Below are positions 17,733 to 26,044 of a stretch of 64,000 nucleotides of DNA, in pieces. Both the position numbers and the translations under genes were made by a program. This DNA comes from Flectobacillus roseus (GTDB lineage: Bacteria > Bacteroidota > Bacteroidia > Cytophagales > Spirosomataceae). The stretch lies in NCBI RefSeq assembly GCF_030056665.1, contig NZ_JASHIG010000007.1. One strand, given 5' to 3'. The stretch's first letter is position 1; each line of letters opens with the position of its first letter. The notes beneath the pieces were generated by a model that had not been told where the DNA came from, made no database searches, and saw only the letters and a list, made by a program, of their open reading frames with translations.

Positions 17733-20700
17733 TTATTTTTTCGCTGAATCAATATCTTTTAGTAATGTTTCCACAGCTACTTTTAATTGGTTGTCTGTAC
17801 CTTTTGAAATCCACTCTGGTTCGTTTTCTACAATAACATCTGGAACTGCTGGTCCGAGTTCTTGATTTTTGTCTGTAGTTTTAGTGTACCATCCACGACC
17901 AGGAAGACGAACAAATGAGCCATCCATCAATGATTTACCACCTGTTGAAATTACAGAACCATTTGTTGGTAAACCTACTAACTTACCGATGCCTAATGAT
18001 TTATAAGCATGTGAGAAAATTTCAGCATTTGAGTAACTTCCTTCGTTACATAATGCAATTGACGGTTTTGTCCAAGCTGCATAAACCAAACGCTCTCCAA
18101 TTGGATAATAGTCGCGGAACTTCAACTTGTCTTTTTCCAAATTTTCACTAGCGCCTCTTGGAATAGTGTAGGCATGTTGCTTATAGTTCAAAATAGTCAT
18201 TAAGTAATCGGTTGTAGAACCACCACCATTGTAGCGTACATCTATCACGATACCATCTTTGCCATATCCTGCTGCTGTAAACTCACGCTCTACTACTTCA
18301 AAGCTAGGGAAGTCCATACTCTTGATGTGGATATATCCCAAACGACCGTTAGAGAATTTTTCTACTAACTTCTTACGATTTTCTACCCATTCATCATAAA
18401 GATTACTACTAATGCTATTAGTTAGACGTACAACCACCTCACGAGTTTTACCTGTTGCATCATTTACAGAGACGATAACTTTTTCATTTGCCAAACCATT
18501 CAATAGTTCATAGAAGTTGTCAGATTGCCCAACAGCTTGTCCGTTGATAGCTACAATCGTTTCACCTTCATTGATGATACTTTTTGATTTGGTCACAGGA
18601 GTTTCTGGCACAACGTGTGACACTTTCATTCCATTTGCGGTAGGAGTCAATTCGGTTCCTAATAAACCTGTTATTTCTCTTTGAGTTTCGGCACGTTCAG
18701 GCGCCGTTAAGCCCATGTGACTAGAGTTTAGTTCGCCTAAAAGTAAGTTGAACATATCTCTAAAATCACTTGAGGTACTAGCATTAATACAACGCTCTTT
18801 GTATTTATCGTGCAATTTCGCCCAGTTATTTCCGTGGAATTGTGGGTCGTAAAAACCATCACGGATTGTACGCCAAGCCTCTTCAAATACTTGAGTGCGC
18901 TCGCCAGTATAGTCTACTTTCATTTTGGCACTTACTGGCAACGATTCAGGCAGACCAGCTTTGGTATCGATACGAGCTAAGCCTCCGCCACCAAAACCGC
19001 CCATACGGCTGTAGTAAATGTATTTTCCATCTTTATCCAAATACAAACCTCCAGGGTTACTACCGCCTTTGGTAATTTCTTTCAAATCTTTACCATCCCA
19101 TTTGATGCTGTATAGATCACGTCCTTTTGCCGAGCTGCTATTAGTTACATAATAGAATGTTTCTCCGTCTTTTGAGATAACAAAATCAGATTCTGAGCCT
19201 GGGAAGTTGGTCACCTGAACTACACGGTTGTGAATACCATCGAAGTCAATGACGATTGGCTTAACACCTTTTTCTTTCTTATCTGACTTGCCAGCAGCAC
19301 CTTCAGCAGGAGCTGAGTCTTTTTCTTGCCAGTCTTGCGCTTCTTTTTCCCAATCTTCTTTTTTCAACCAAACAAACCATACGTCTGCACTACGACCAGA
19401 ACTACGTTCTGAAACAAAACCCAATTTTGAACCATCACCACTCCAGAAAGGACGTGAATCACGGCGTGGGTGCATGGTTACATTTACCGCTTTGCCTGTA
19501 TTATCAGAAGCTTTGATGAAAATTTCTTGGTTATAATACAAGTCGGTTAAGCTATATGCCAAATACTTATTGTCTGGACTCCAAGCGATGTCATTAGGTG
19601 ATGCCCAGCTATCATTGATAACCTTTTCATTAGTCAGTTTTCCATCTGCGCTAATATCAGCCACAACAAATTTGCCTCTACCACGCACATAGGCAATTTT
19701 TTTACCGTCATTTGAAACTACCAAATTCGACTCGTCGTCTGGGGTAGTAGTCAATTGTGTAATTTTATGCTTTAAAGTTTTGAAGATGTTCTTTTCTGAA
19801 GCATCTGCTGACTGTACCATGAACATTTCGAAGTTGCCGCCAGTACGGTCACTTGTGAAAAGTAGAGTAGAGTCATTTAACCAAGCTGGTTCTACATCAC
19901 GAAAAGCGTGTGAAGAAACGTTGATACTACGAGCTTTTTCTTTATCAGCTTCTTTGACGAAAATTTCACCACGGATGCCATAGGCTAATAATTTACCATT
20001 TGGAGATACCTTAAAATCTTCGATACCAGAAGTAAATGTTTTGCTTTCTGAAGCATCAAATCTATCGTCTGCATTGATGGTAACATTGATTTTTTGGATA
20101 GAACCATTTGCCACTTTGTAAGTGTAAAGATTCATATCTTGTTCAAAAACAATGGTATTGCCATCTGTAGAGATATTGATATGACGAATAGATTCATCCT
20201 TGAAGTTGGTCAACTTTTTAGGAGTTCCTTCTGCTTTACCATCATTTGAAATTTTCAATTGGTAAAGGTTATATGCTCCATCATTACTGCTCAAGAAATA
20301 AAGCGTATTGTTTTTGCCCCATTGAGGCATAACGTCGTTGGTAGCGAATAAAGGAAGTTTATTATAGCTTTTTGATTTTGTGTCAAAAATCCAAATTTCA
20401 CGATTAGAACTACCAGTGTATGCTTGACGAGCTACAGGGTTGATATCGCCACGAACTAAAGCCACAAAACGTCCGTCGGGTGAAACAGTCGGCTCGAAAC
20501 CAAGGACGTCTAACATTCTTGATTCGGTTCCTCCTTTTGGAGAAATAGAATACACTTCAGAAGGACGTTCGATTTGACGGAATTCGCGAGAAGTTGAAAA
20601 TAGAATTTTGTCTGCTTGCGTCCAACTAGCGATATTATCTTGGCTTGAGTGGAACGTCAAACGTTTTGGCATTCCGCCAGTAGTAGGCATGATAAAAATA

Positions 20701-20963
20701 TCGTTATTGCCAAATCTTGCACCAGAGAAAGCAATTTGTTTTCCATCTGGACTAAAGGTTGGATTACTCTCATAAGCCTCATGAATTGTCAAGCGCGTAG
20801 CTTGACCACCAGTACTTGGTACTGTCCAAATATCGCCTTGGTAGGAGAATGCTACCACAGAGCCATCATTGTTGATACTCGGATGACGCAAAAGCAGCGG
20901 TTGTTGCGCTTGCGTCGCTGATGCTCCTAATAATGAAAAAAGTAATAGGAAGGTCTTTTTCAT
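17733..20963 (-). CDS. Tricorn-like S41 family protease with TolB/PD40 propeller
   Basis: A 1076-residue exported protease. Signal peptide (1 to about 19, ending TQAQ), then two N-terminal beta-propeller regions with repeated 'SPDGKQIAFSG' and 'SPDNKYLAYS' PD40 motifs (about 25-620), a linker, a PDZ domain (about 760-850; 'IINEGETIVAINGQAV') and the C-terminal S41 catalytic domain with 'DVRYNGGGST' and the nucleophile Ser978 in 'NEGSYSNAEIF'. This is the tricorn arrangement. It probably degrades peptides in the periplasm. Compared with archaeal tricorn it is secreted rather than cytosolic, which is usual in Bacteroidota. Confidence 0.93.
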   Translation of the reverse strand: MKKTFLLLFSLLGASATQAQQPLLLRHPSINNDGSVVAFSYQGDIWTVPSTGGQATRLTIHEAYESNPTFSPDGKQIAFSGARFGNNDIFIMPTTGGMPKRLTFHSSQDNIASWTQADKILFSTSREFRQIERPSEVYSISPKGGTESRMLDVLGFEPTVSPDGRFVALVRGDINPVARQAYTGSSNREIWIFDTKSKSYNKLPLFATNDVMPQWGKNNTLYFLSSNDGAYNLYQLKISNDGKAEGTPKKLTNFKDESIRHINISTDGNTIVFEQDMNLYTYKVANGSIQKINVTINADDRFDASESKTFTSGIEDFKVSPNGKLLAYGIRGEIFVKEADKEKARSINVSSHAFRDVEPAWLNDSTLLFTSDRTGGNFEMFMVQSADASEKNIFKTLKHKITQLTTTPDDESNLVVSNDGKKIAYVRGRGKFVVADISADGKLTNEKVINDSWASPNDIAWSPDNKYLAYSLTDLYYNQEIFIKASDNTGKAVNVTMHPRRDSRPFWSGDGSKLGFVSERSSGRSADVWFVWLKKEDWEKEAQDWQEKDSAPAEGAAGKSDKKEKGVKPIVIDFDGIHNRVVQVTNFPGSESDFVISKDGETFYYVTNSSSAKGRDLYSIKWDGKDLKEITKGGSNPGGLYLDKDGKYIYYSRMGGFGGGGLARIDTKAGLPESLPVSAKMKVDYTGERTQVFEEAWRTIRDGFYDPQFHGNNWAKLHDKYKERCINASTSSDFRDMFNLLLGELNSSHMGLTAPERAETQREITGLLGTELTPTANGMKVSHVVPETPVTKSKSIINEGETIVAINGQAVGQSDNFYELLNGLANEKVIVSVNDATGKTREVVVRLTNSISSNLYDEWVENRKKLVEKFSNGRLGYIHIKSMDFPSFEVVEREFTAAGYGKDGIVIDVRYNGGGSTTDYLMTILNYKQHAYTIPRGASENLEKDKLKFRDYYPIGERLVYAAWTKPSIALCNEGSYSNAEIFSHAYKSLGIGKLVGLPTNGSVISTGGKSLMDGSFVRLPGRGWYTKTTDKNQELGPAVPDVIVENEPEWISKGTDNQLKVAVETLLKDIDSAKK

Positions 20964-21110
20964 AAATTACACAAAAGGTTTGTTGAATTTTGTATCTAAA
21001 TAAGTAATATTTAGCCTAAAATATAAATAATTGAGTAACTATTCGCCCAATGGGCTGATTGTAGAGACATATTACTACGGATGTAAACAATTAGATATAG
21101 ATACGCTTAA

Positions 21111-21154
21111 AAACAAAACGCACTCAAAAATTGATTTTCAAGTGCGTTTTGTTT
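21111..21154 (-). terminator. Terminator of the aminotransferase gene
   Basis: AAACAAAACGCACT (21111-21124) pairs with AGTGCGTTTTGTTT (21141-21154); an A/T run is on each side. Confidence 0.85.
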
Positions 21155-21155
21155 G

Positions 21156-21977
21156 CTATCCATTTTGCTTTTCGTAAGTTAAAAAAAGCTCTTGCAAGTG
21201 CTTTGTGACTGACCCCGTTTGTCCATTATTAAAAACCACTTCATCAGTTTGAGCAATAGGAACAATACGTTTGGTACTTCCTGTGGTAAATACCTCGTCT
21301 GCTTGTAGATATTCTTCAAAACTTATATCTCTTTCTTCTACCTTATAATATTGAGAGGCTAACTTGATGATATGCTTTCTCGTAACGCCAAACAATGCTC
21401 CATCTTTGGGTGTGGCAATGGTGTTATTTTTGACAATAAATATATTACTTCTCGAAGACTCTGAAATAATCCCATCGCGATGATAGAGGACATCGTCTGC
21501 TTGTTGAGTACGGAGTTGAGGTTGAATTCTGATTGGGACAATATAGTTGAGGGTTTTAATCTCAGGTATTTCACGCTTGTATTCCAAACTCAAGAGCTTC
21601 ATGCCTTTATCAGGATTCTTGAACTCAAAAGACTTAGCTGTAACGATAAGATTGGAGGTTTCGGCAGGAAGATAGCCATCCGAAGAAAAACCACCTGTTA
21701 GTATCATTTTGATACCCAATAAAGGAAGTGGGTGACGTTGAATACTTTCTAAAATAATAGCTCGAAGTTGGTCACGAGTGGCAGGAATGGGAAGCCCCAT
21801 CAAACGAGCCGAGTTTTCAAAACGATCTAGGTGATCTTCGAGGAAAATAGCTTTACCGTCAATAGCTCTAAAAAAATCAAAAATTCCATATCCACGTACC
21901 AATCCTAAGTCAGAAACATGAATTTTGGCATCTTCAGCCTTTACGAAGGCATTATTCAAATAAATAAACTCTTGCAT
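21156..21977 (-). CDS. Aminotransferase class IV
   Basis: A 273-residue PLP enzyme of the branched-chain/D-amino-acid aminotransferase and aminodeoxychorismate lyase fold. The pyridoxal lysine is in 'EIKTLNYI', and the C-terminal part has 'ISESSRSNIFIVK' and 'EVFTTGSTKRIVPI', close to the usual 'E.S.sNiF' and phosphate-binding turn. The substrate cannot be fixed from sequence; the TGSTKRI loop is more like ilvE/dat-type enzymes than pabC. The stop is 17 bases downstream of the transglutaminase gene start region on the same strand, so it may be co-transcribed with 21995-22837. Confidence 0.87.
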   Translation of the reverse strand: MQEFIYLNNAFVKAEDAKIHVSDLGLVRGYGIFDFFRAIDGKAIFLEDHLDRFENSARLMGLPIPATRDQLRAIILESIQRHPLPLLGIKMILTGGFSSDGYLPAETSNLIVTAKSFEFKNPDKGMKLLSLEYKREIPEIKTLNYIVPIRIQPQLRTQQADDVLYHRDGIISESSRSNIFIVKNNTIATPKDGALFGVTRKHIIKLASQYYKVEERDISFEEYLQADEVFTTGSTKRIVPIAQTDEVVFNNGQTGSVTKHLQELFLTYEKQNG

Positions 21978-21994
21978 GAATTGGGTGATTATTA

Positions 21995-22837
21995 TTACTC
22001 TTCTATTTTTCTTACTGAGACCTCTGCCTTAAATACAGATTGGGCGCTGCCTCTAAATGTACCATGAATTGGCGAAATCAGATTGGGCATTGCAGAAGTA
22101 GCTAAAGGAATATGACGTCCCGAAACCAAACAGTTTTGTGTAGGGTCGTAGCCTCTCCAGCCACCACCAGGCAAATATACATTGACCCAAGCATGAAGGT
22201 ATTGAGGTTGATTGGGGTCACTAAAGTAATAGCCACTCACAAATTTAGAAGCAATACCTAGTGCTCTACACATCGCCATAAACAACACCGAATAGTCGCG
22301 ACAAGAACCTCTACGCTCCAATAAGGTTTTTTCGGGTGAATAGGCATCACCTTCTTCACGAATTTCGTAGGCAAAAGAGTGTATAAACTTATTGAGTTCA
22401 GAAAGAAAACTGCTAGTATCCCAGTTAACACTTGCCGCAATTTGTCGGGCAGTTTGGTCTACATAGGTAGTTACCCCTTTTCGATTTAGGTATGATTGTA
22501 AGGAATCATTCAAATCGTTGGCATATTTTATGGGTAGTCTGCTAGATTCAAATGGATGATATATAAATGAATACGGATTAAACTCGGTAACTTCAATGAT
22601 AGACTCGGCCTTGATGCTCAGATGTCGGGTGTTATTATTGAAGAATACAATATGTTGAATATTATCAGCCGAATCGACATTCTTTGAAATAAAGTCGGGT
22701 GTTGGTGAAATTTGTAAGGAATATTGGTCAACCTTGAGATAGGGCCCTTGCTTGGGATGCAGATATAAATAATGTGGTTCGAGTCGAACATCATTACTAT
22801 AATCGTACAGCAAAGTGTGGGTAATCGCTAGTTTCAT
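21995..22837 (-). CDS. Transglutaminase-like protease family protein (Anbu cluster)
   Basis: A 280-residue protein with the bacterial transglutaminase N-terminal strand region (1 to about 90) and a papain-like transglutaminase core. The triad is visible: Cys179 in 'RRGSCRDYS', His215 in 'YLHAWVNVY' and Asp231 in 'GYDPTQN'. No signal peptide. This type is a regular member of Anbu gene clusters with alpha-E and ATP-grasp proteins; both Anbu (23189) and alpha-E (24294) are just upstream on the same strand. It may act as an isopeptide or amide hydrolase in a peptide-tagging pathway; that is inference from the cluster. Confidence 0.9.
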   Translation of the reverse strand: MKLAITHTLLYDYSNDVRLEPHYLYLHPKQGPYLKVDQYSLQISPTPDFISKNVDSADNIQHIVFFNNNTRHLSIKAESIIEVTEFNPYSFIYHPFESSRLPIKYANDLNDSLQSYLNRKGVTTYVDQTARQIAASVNWDTSSFLSELNKFIHSFAYEIREEGDAYSPEKTLLERRGSCRDYSVLFMAMCRALGIASKFVSGYYFSDPNQPQYLHAWVNVYLPGGGWRGYDPTQNCLVSGRHIPLATSAMPNLISPIHGTFRGSAQSVFKAEVSVRKIEE

Positions 22838-22974
22838 AAGATTGTTTGATGAAATGAATCAATAATAATTTAGTGGGCTTATTTAGCAAGAAAAGAGTAA
22901 AATACAAGAAAGTACAGATTCAAGTATTTTACTCTTTTTCAACATTTGTTCTATGAAATGGTTTTAGAGCATGT

Positions 22975-23130
22975 TTAAATTTTATAAGTCAGTCATTAAA
23001 ATGAAAAATTTTGTATTTATCTCTATGAAATCCTACTGTTTGAGCCGAAGGCGAGTTTAGGATTTCTTGACTTTCTTTTGCGGCCGCCGCGCGGTTACTT
23101 TTCTTGTGTCAAGACAAGAAAAGTAAGGAG
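22975..23130. repeat. GC-rich palindromic intergenic repeat
   Basis: Within the 351-bp spacer between the transglutaminase and Anbu genes is a block with 'gagccgaaggcgagtttagg', a locally GC-rich core (gcggccgccgcgcgg) and a perfect 13-bp hairpin, TTACTTTTCTTGT (23095-23107) with ACAAGAAAAGTAA (23114-23126). Blocks of this build are recognisable as dispersed repeats in other Bacteroidota genomes; only one copy is in this window. Confidence 0.6.
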
Positions 23131-23188
23131 TTGAGAAGAGAAATTTTGTTTTTTCAACAAATGCTAAATAAAATTTTTAAATATACTC

Positions 23189-23929
23189 TTACTGTTCTTG
23201 CGAAATCAAGGATTTATCCATGATATTTTGAACCCAACTATCGTTTAGGCTATTCATCGATTCTTTCAACAAGCCTGTCCATTGCTTACTGATACTTTCC
23301 ATTTCTTCTTTCTCAAGACGATGCTCAATTAAATGGAAACTATTTTTTTGATATACAATTACATCAATCGGATAATCTACATCTGTTGCACTCACCTGAG
23401 TAGCATCAAACGACAGGAAGCCTAATTTGATAGCATCTTCCAAAGACGTTTCGTAGGTAAGTCCACGGTTCAATAATGGTTTACCATAATTGGAATTACC
23501 GATGATTTGAAAGCGAAGTCCTTCATTGATTTCAATCCAGTTTCCTTCAGGAAAGACCAAAAACAATTTATGCTCATCATCTTTGGACATTTGTCCACCG
23601 ATGATTGAGTGAAGGTTGAAGTTATAACCTTCCGACTTCAACATTTCTTTATCTTCTTTGGCTACTTTTCGCAACATATCTCCGAAAGCATTAACAGCTT
23701 CGAACATATAGTCGAAAGTTACACCCTGTTCTTCGGTCATTCTATTAAAATAGGTAATAGATTTGTCACGTACCGAACGCAGACCCGCTGTCATGATGAA
23801 CAAAGAGTGTTTCCCAACCTCATGTACTGATACCTTTTTGTTTGAGTACATTTCTGTTCCCGCAGTGATTCTTGTATCAGCAATTGCCACTAGTCCGCCT
23901 CGGACCTTAATTCCTAAACAGTATGTCAT
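23189..23929 (-). CDS. Anbu, proteasome-related peptidase
   Basis: A 246-residue Ntn-hydrolase of the Anbu (ancestral beta subunit) family, related to HslV and the proteasome beta subunit. The frame opens at 23950, but starting at the ATG at 23929 gives MTYCLGIK, so that Met removal exposes Thr1 as the nucleophile; Asp17 and a Lys pair at 30-31 then fall at or near the usual catalytic positions. The upstream ATG also lies inside a palindrome (23946-23976). The family assembles into helical or ring oligomers in the cytoplasm and typically lies with transglutaminase, alpha-E and circularly permuted ATP-grasp genes; here the ATP-grasp gene is not found. The substrate is unknown. Confidence 0.92.
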   Translation of the reverse strand: MTYCLGIKVRGGLVAIADTRITAGTEMYSNKKVSVHEVGKHSLFIMTAGLRSVRDKSITYFNRMTEEQGVTFDYMFEAVNAFGDMLRKVAKEDKEMLKSEGYNFNLHSIIGGQMSKDDEHKLFLVFPEGNWIEINEGLRFQIIGNSNYGKPLLNRGLTYETSLEDAIKLGFLSFDATQVSATDVDYPIDVIVYQKNSFHLIEHRLEKEEMESISKQWTGLLKESMNSLNDSWVQNIMDKSLISQEQ

Positions 23930-24293
23930 TTGATTTGTAGTGATAAACATTGTTACAACTTTCTGTAACGAATGTTTTGTGGTTAAATATGTCTCAAGTT
24001 TTCCTCAAAAGCCTTTGAATGGGTATCTTAAAAACAATGAATTGTGGATACAGAATGAAGAGATTAAGTTTTGATAATGAGTCAGATAACTATGTCAAAA
24101 GATTCTGGTATTAATAATTCTATGATTTTATTTATGAGTGCAAATTACAAAATGTATCTCCTATATCTTTCTGTTGCTTTTTAGTAGAGAAGAAGATATT
24201 TGGTTGATTTACAGATGCATAATGAGAAGCCATTCCCTTAAAAGCATGACAAAGATAAAAAAACTTGAGACTAAGCACTAATACTCGGATGTA
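23930..24293. other. 364-bp spacer upstream of anbu
   Basis: It holds the palindrome at 23946-23976 and is otherwise AT-rich and non-coding. Its length argues that anbu has its own promoter and is not simply read through from the alpha-E gene, though no TAnnTTTG box was found on the minus strand. Confidence 0.5.
23946..23976. promoter_or_regulatory. Palindrome in front of anbu, candidate operator
   Basis: AACATTGTTACA (23946-23957) and TGTAACgAATGTT (23964-23976) are inverted copies of 12 bp with a one-base bulge and a 6-base centre. It ends 16 bases before the chosen anbu start, where a repressor or activator site would be expected. It could also be an RNA hairpin in the leader. Confidence 0.5.
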
Positions 24294-25262
24294 TTATTCG
24301 CTTACAACGGGTTTTAAGTCGAAGTAGGTTTCGAAAATCGCGCGACCAACACCATTGTTTTTGGTTTGGAATTCATCAAGATATTGGTGCAAGCCCTTTT
24401 CAAAAATATCATCAATTTCTGTAAATTCTACTTCAGAACGTAGACGGCTAATAGCTTTTTCTGCCTCATTAGAATAACCATTTGTAACCGAAGTGCCAGA
24501 GATTTCGTATAGAGATAACTCGGCTTGACGTAAACAGTGCATCACAGAGCGAGGAAAGCGTTTATCCAACAACAAGAATTCAACAATTTTGGTAGGGTTC
24601 ATCACTGGGTATTGCTGACGGAACATATTATAGGCGCTCACCGAACGTAGTACCGCTGACCATAACATCAAGTCAAGAGGCGAACCGATCGACTCGATAC
24701 TTGGCAATAATGTAAAATATTTTACGTCCAAAAAGCGAGTAGTTTTATCAGTACGTTCAATCAATCGACCTAAGCGACCGAAATGCCAGCCTTCGCCACG
24801 TGTAATGGTAGAGTCTACGATTCCGTAAAACAATTGACTACCAGTTTTGATATTTTCCAAAAAGCCTTGATACTGTGATAGTTCCCAAGATTTACTTTCG
24901 TGAGTAGCATTTTTGACAGTCCAATAAATCTGGTTGACATATTCCCACATTTCCTTTGAAATACTCTCGCGAATAGTACGAGCATTTTCGCGGGCATTTA
25001 GCAAGCATGAAAGAATAGAGTTCGGGTTACGAACATCAAAGGTCATGAAATAAAGGATATTTTCACGCGTAGGTTCGTCGTAATGCTCCCTAAAAATAAA
25101 GTGGTCGGCAGTAGCAATGATTAAAGGTTCCCATTGTTCGGGTACATTGGGAGGCAAGTCAAGCGCCAAGTTGAAGTTTACAGAAATAAAACGAGCATAA
25201 TTGTCGGCACGCTCAATGTAGCGATTCATCCAATAGATAGAATTAGCAACTCGACTTAGCAT
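24294..25262 (-). CDS. Alpha-E domain protein (DUF403, Anbu cluster)
   Basis: A 322-residue all-helical protein starting 'MLSRVANSIYWMNRYIERADN', the hallmark of the alpha-E family (DUF403), and continuing with family motifs 'ARENARTIRESISKEMWE' and 'RGEGWHFGRLGRLIERTDKT'. Family members occur with ATP-grasp and transglutaminase-like proteins in a proposed peptide synthesis or tagging pathway. Its normal immediate partner, a circularly permuted ATP-grasp gene, is not upstream; a 780-bp spacer and an unrelated TonB receptor are there instead. The biochemical function of alpha-E proteins is not established. Confidence 0.93.
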   Translation of the reverse strand: MLSRVANSIYWMNRYIERADNYARFISVNFNLALDLPPNVPEQWEPLIIATADHFIFREHYDEPTRENILYFMTFDVRNPNSILSCLLNARENARTIRESISKEMWEYVNQIYWTVKNATHESKSWELSQYQGFLENIKTGSQLFYGIVDSTITRGEGWHFGRLGRLIERTDKTTRFLDVKYFTLLPSIESIGSPLDLMLWSAVLRSVSAYNMFRQQYPVMNPTKIVEFLLLDKRFPRSVMHCLRQAELSLYEISGTSVTNGYSNEAEKAISRLRSEVEFTEIDDIFEKGLHQYLDEFQTKNNGVGRAIFETYFDLKPVVSE

Positions 25263-26044
25263 AAGTTTCTAGGATTAAGTTGGAAAATTGTTTTTGATTA
25301 AAAGCTCATGGAGCCTTTAAGTATAAATGCTTAATTATTTTATGAGTTCTTGAATCACCCAAATAAAATTAAGTTATTTTTGCAAAAAACCAATGTTTGT
25401 AAAATAAAAAACTGTGAAATGCCGAATAAATAAATTTTAATTTGGACATACTAGATAATAATTTAGATTATTTGGTTGTTTGAAACATTTCACGAAATTT
25501 TTGCAGTAATTTTTTACTGATTTACTTGATTAATATTCTGAAATTTTACGTAATTGCGAAAGAATATTAATGGATGCTTAATATTTGCTTTAATATAACC
25601 TTTTCTAAATTATATGATAAACACTTTACTAACTACTCAATTAACCCCAAATGAGTACAAATTCACGTTGTATTCCAGATTGGGAGCTTTGTTTCTACTC
25701 AACTGTACAGTGGTGTATATATTCGGTCATTAAACTTTTGGCAAGTTAACTTTTATCTTTCTCAATTCTTATCTCTAATATAATCGAATTCCGTTTTTCG
25801 GTTTCTATTCATTGATTTTCATCAATGACTTTAAATGCTATTTTTCGACTCTAGCTTTGGGCTAGGTGATTTTTCTTGTTGAAAAAATTGGATAATCGAG
25901 CTTCAAATTTTGAAGCTATGAGGTCTCTATTTTTAATTTTTCATCATTGAATACACCAATCTGCCATGTTGTTACCCAACGCTACCTAGTAATCTGGAAT
26001 CATTTATCATTCATACTATAATCTTAACTAAATTAATTATTAAC
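25263..26044. other. 782-bp spacer upstream of the TonB receptor and the alpha-E gene
   Basis: Mostly AT-rich. A possible plus-strand promoter is TTG at 25350-25352, a 22-base spacer, and TATTTTTG at 25375-25382; if used for the TonB receptor the leader would be about 650 bases. A 32-codon ORF at 25651-25749 is present, with no evidence that it is translated. No known riboswitch or terminator was recognised. Confidence 0.45.

Noticed and set aside
25651..25749. A 32-codon ORF starting MSTNSRC upstream of the TonB receptor
   Set aside because: Too short, no recognisable motif, and no promoter or ribosome-binding evidence; kept only as something to test.
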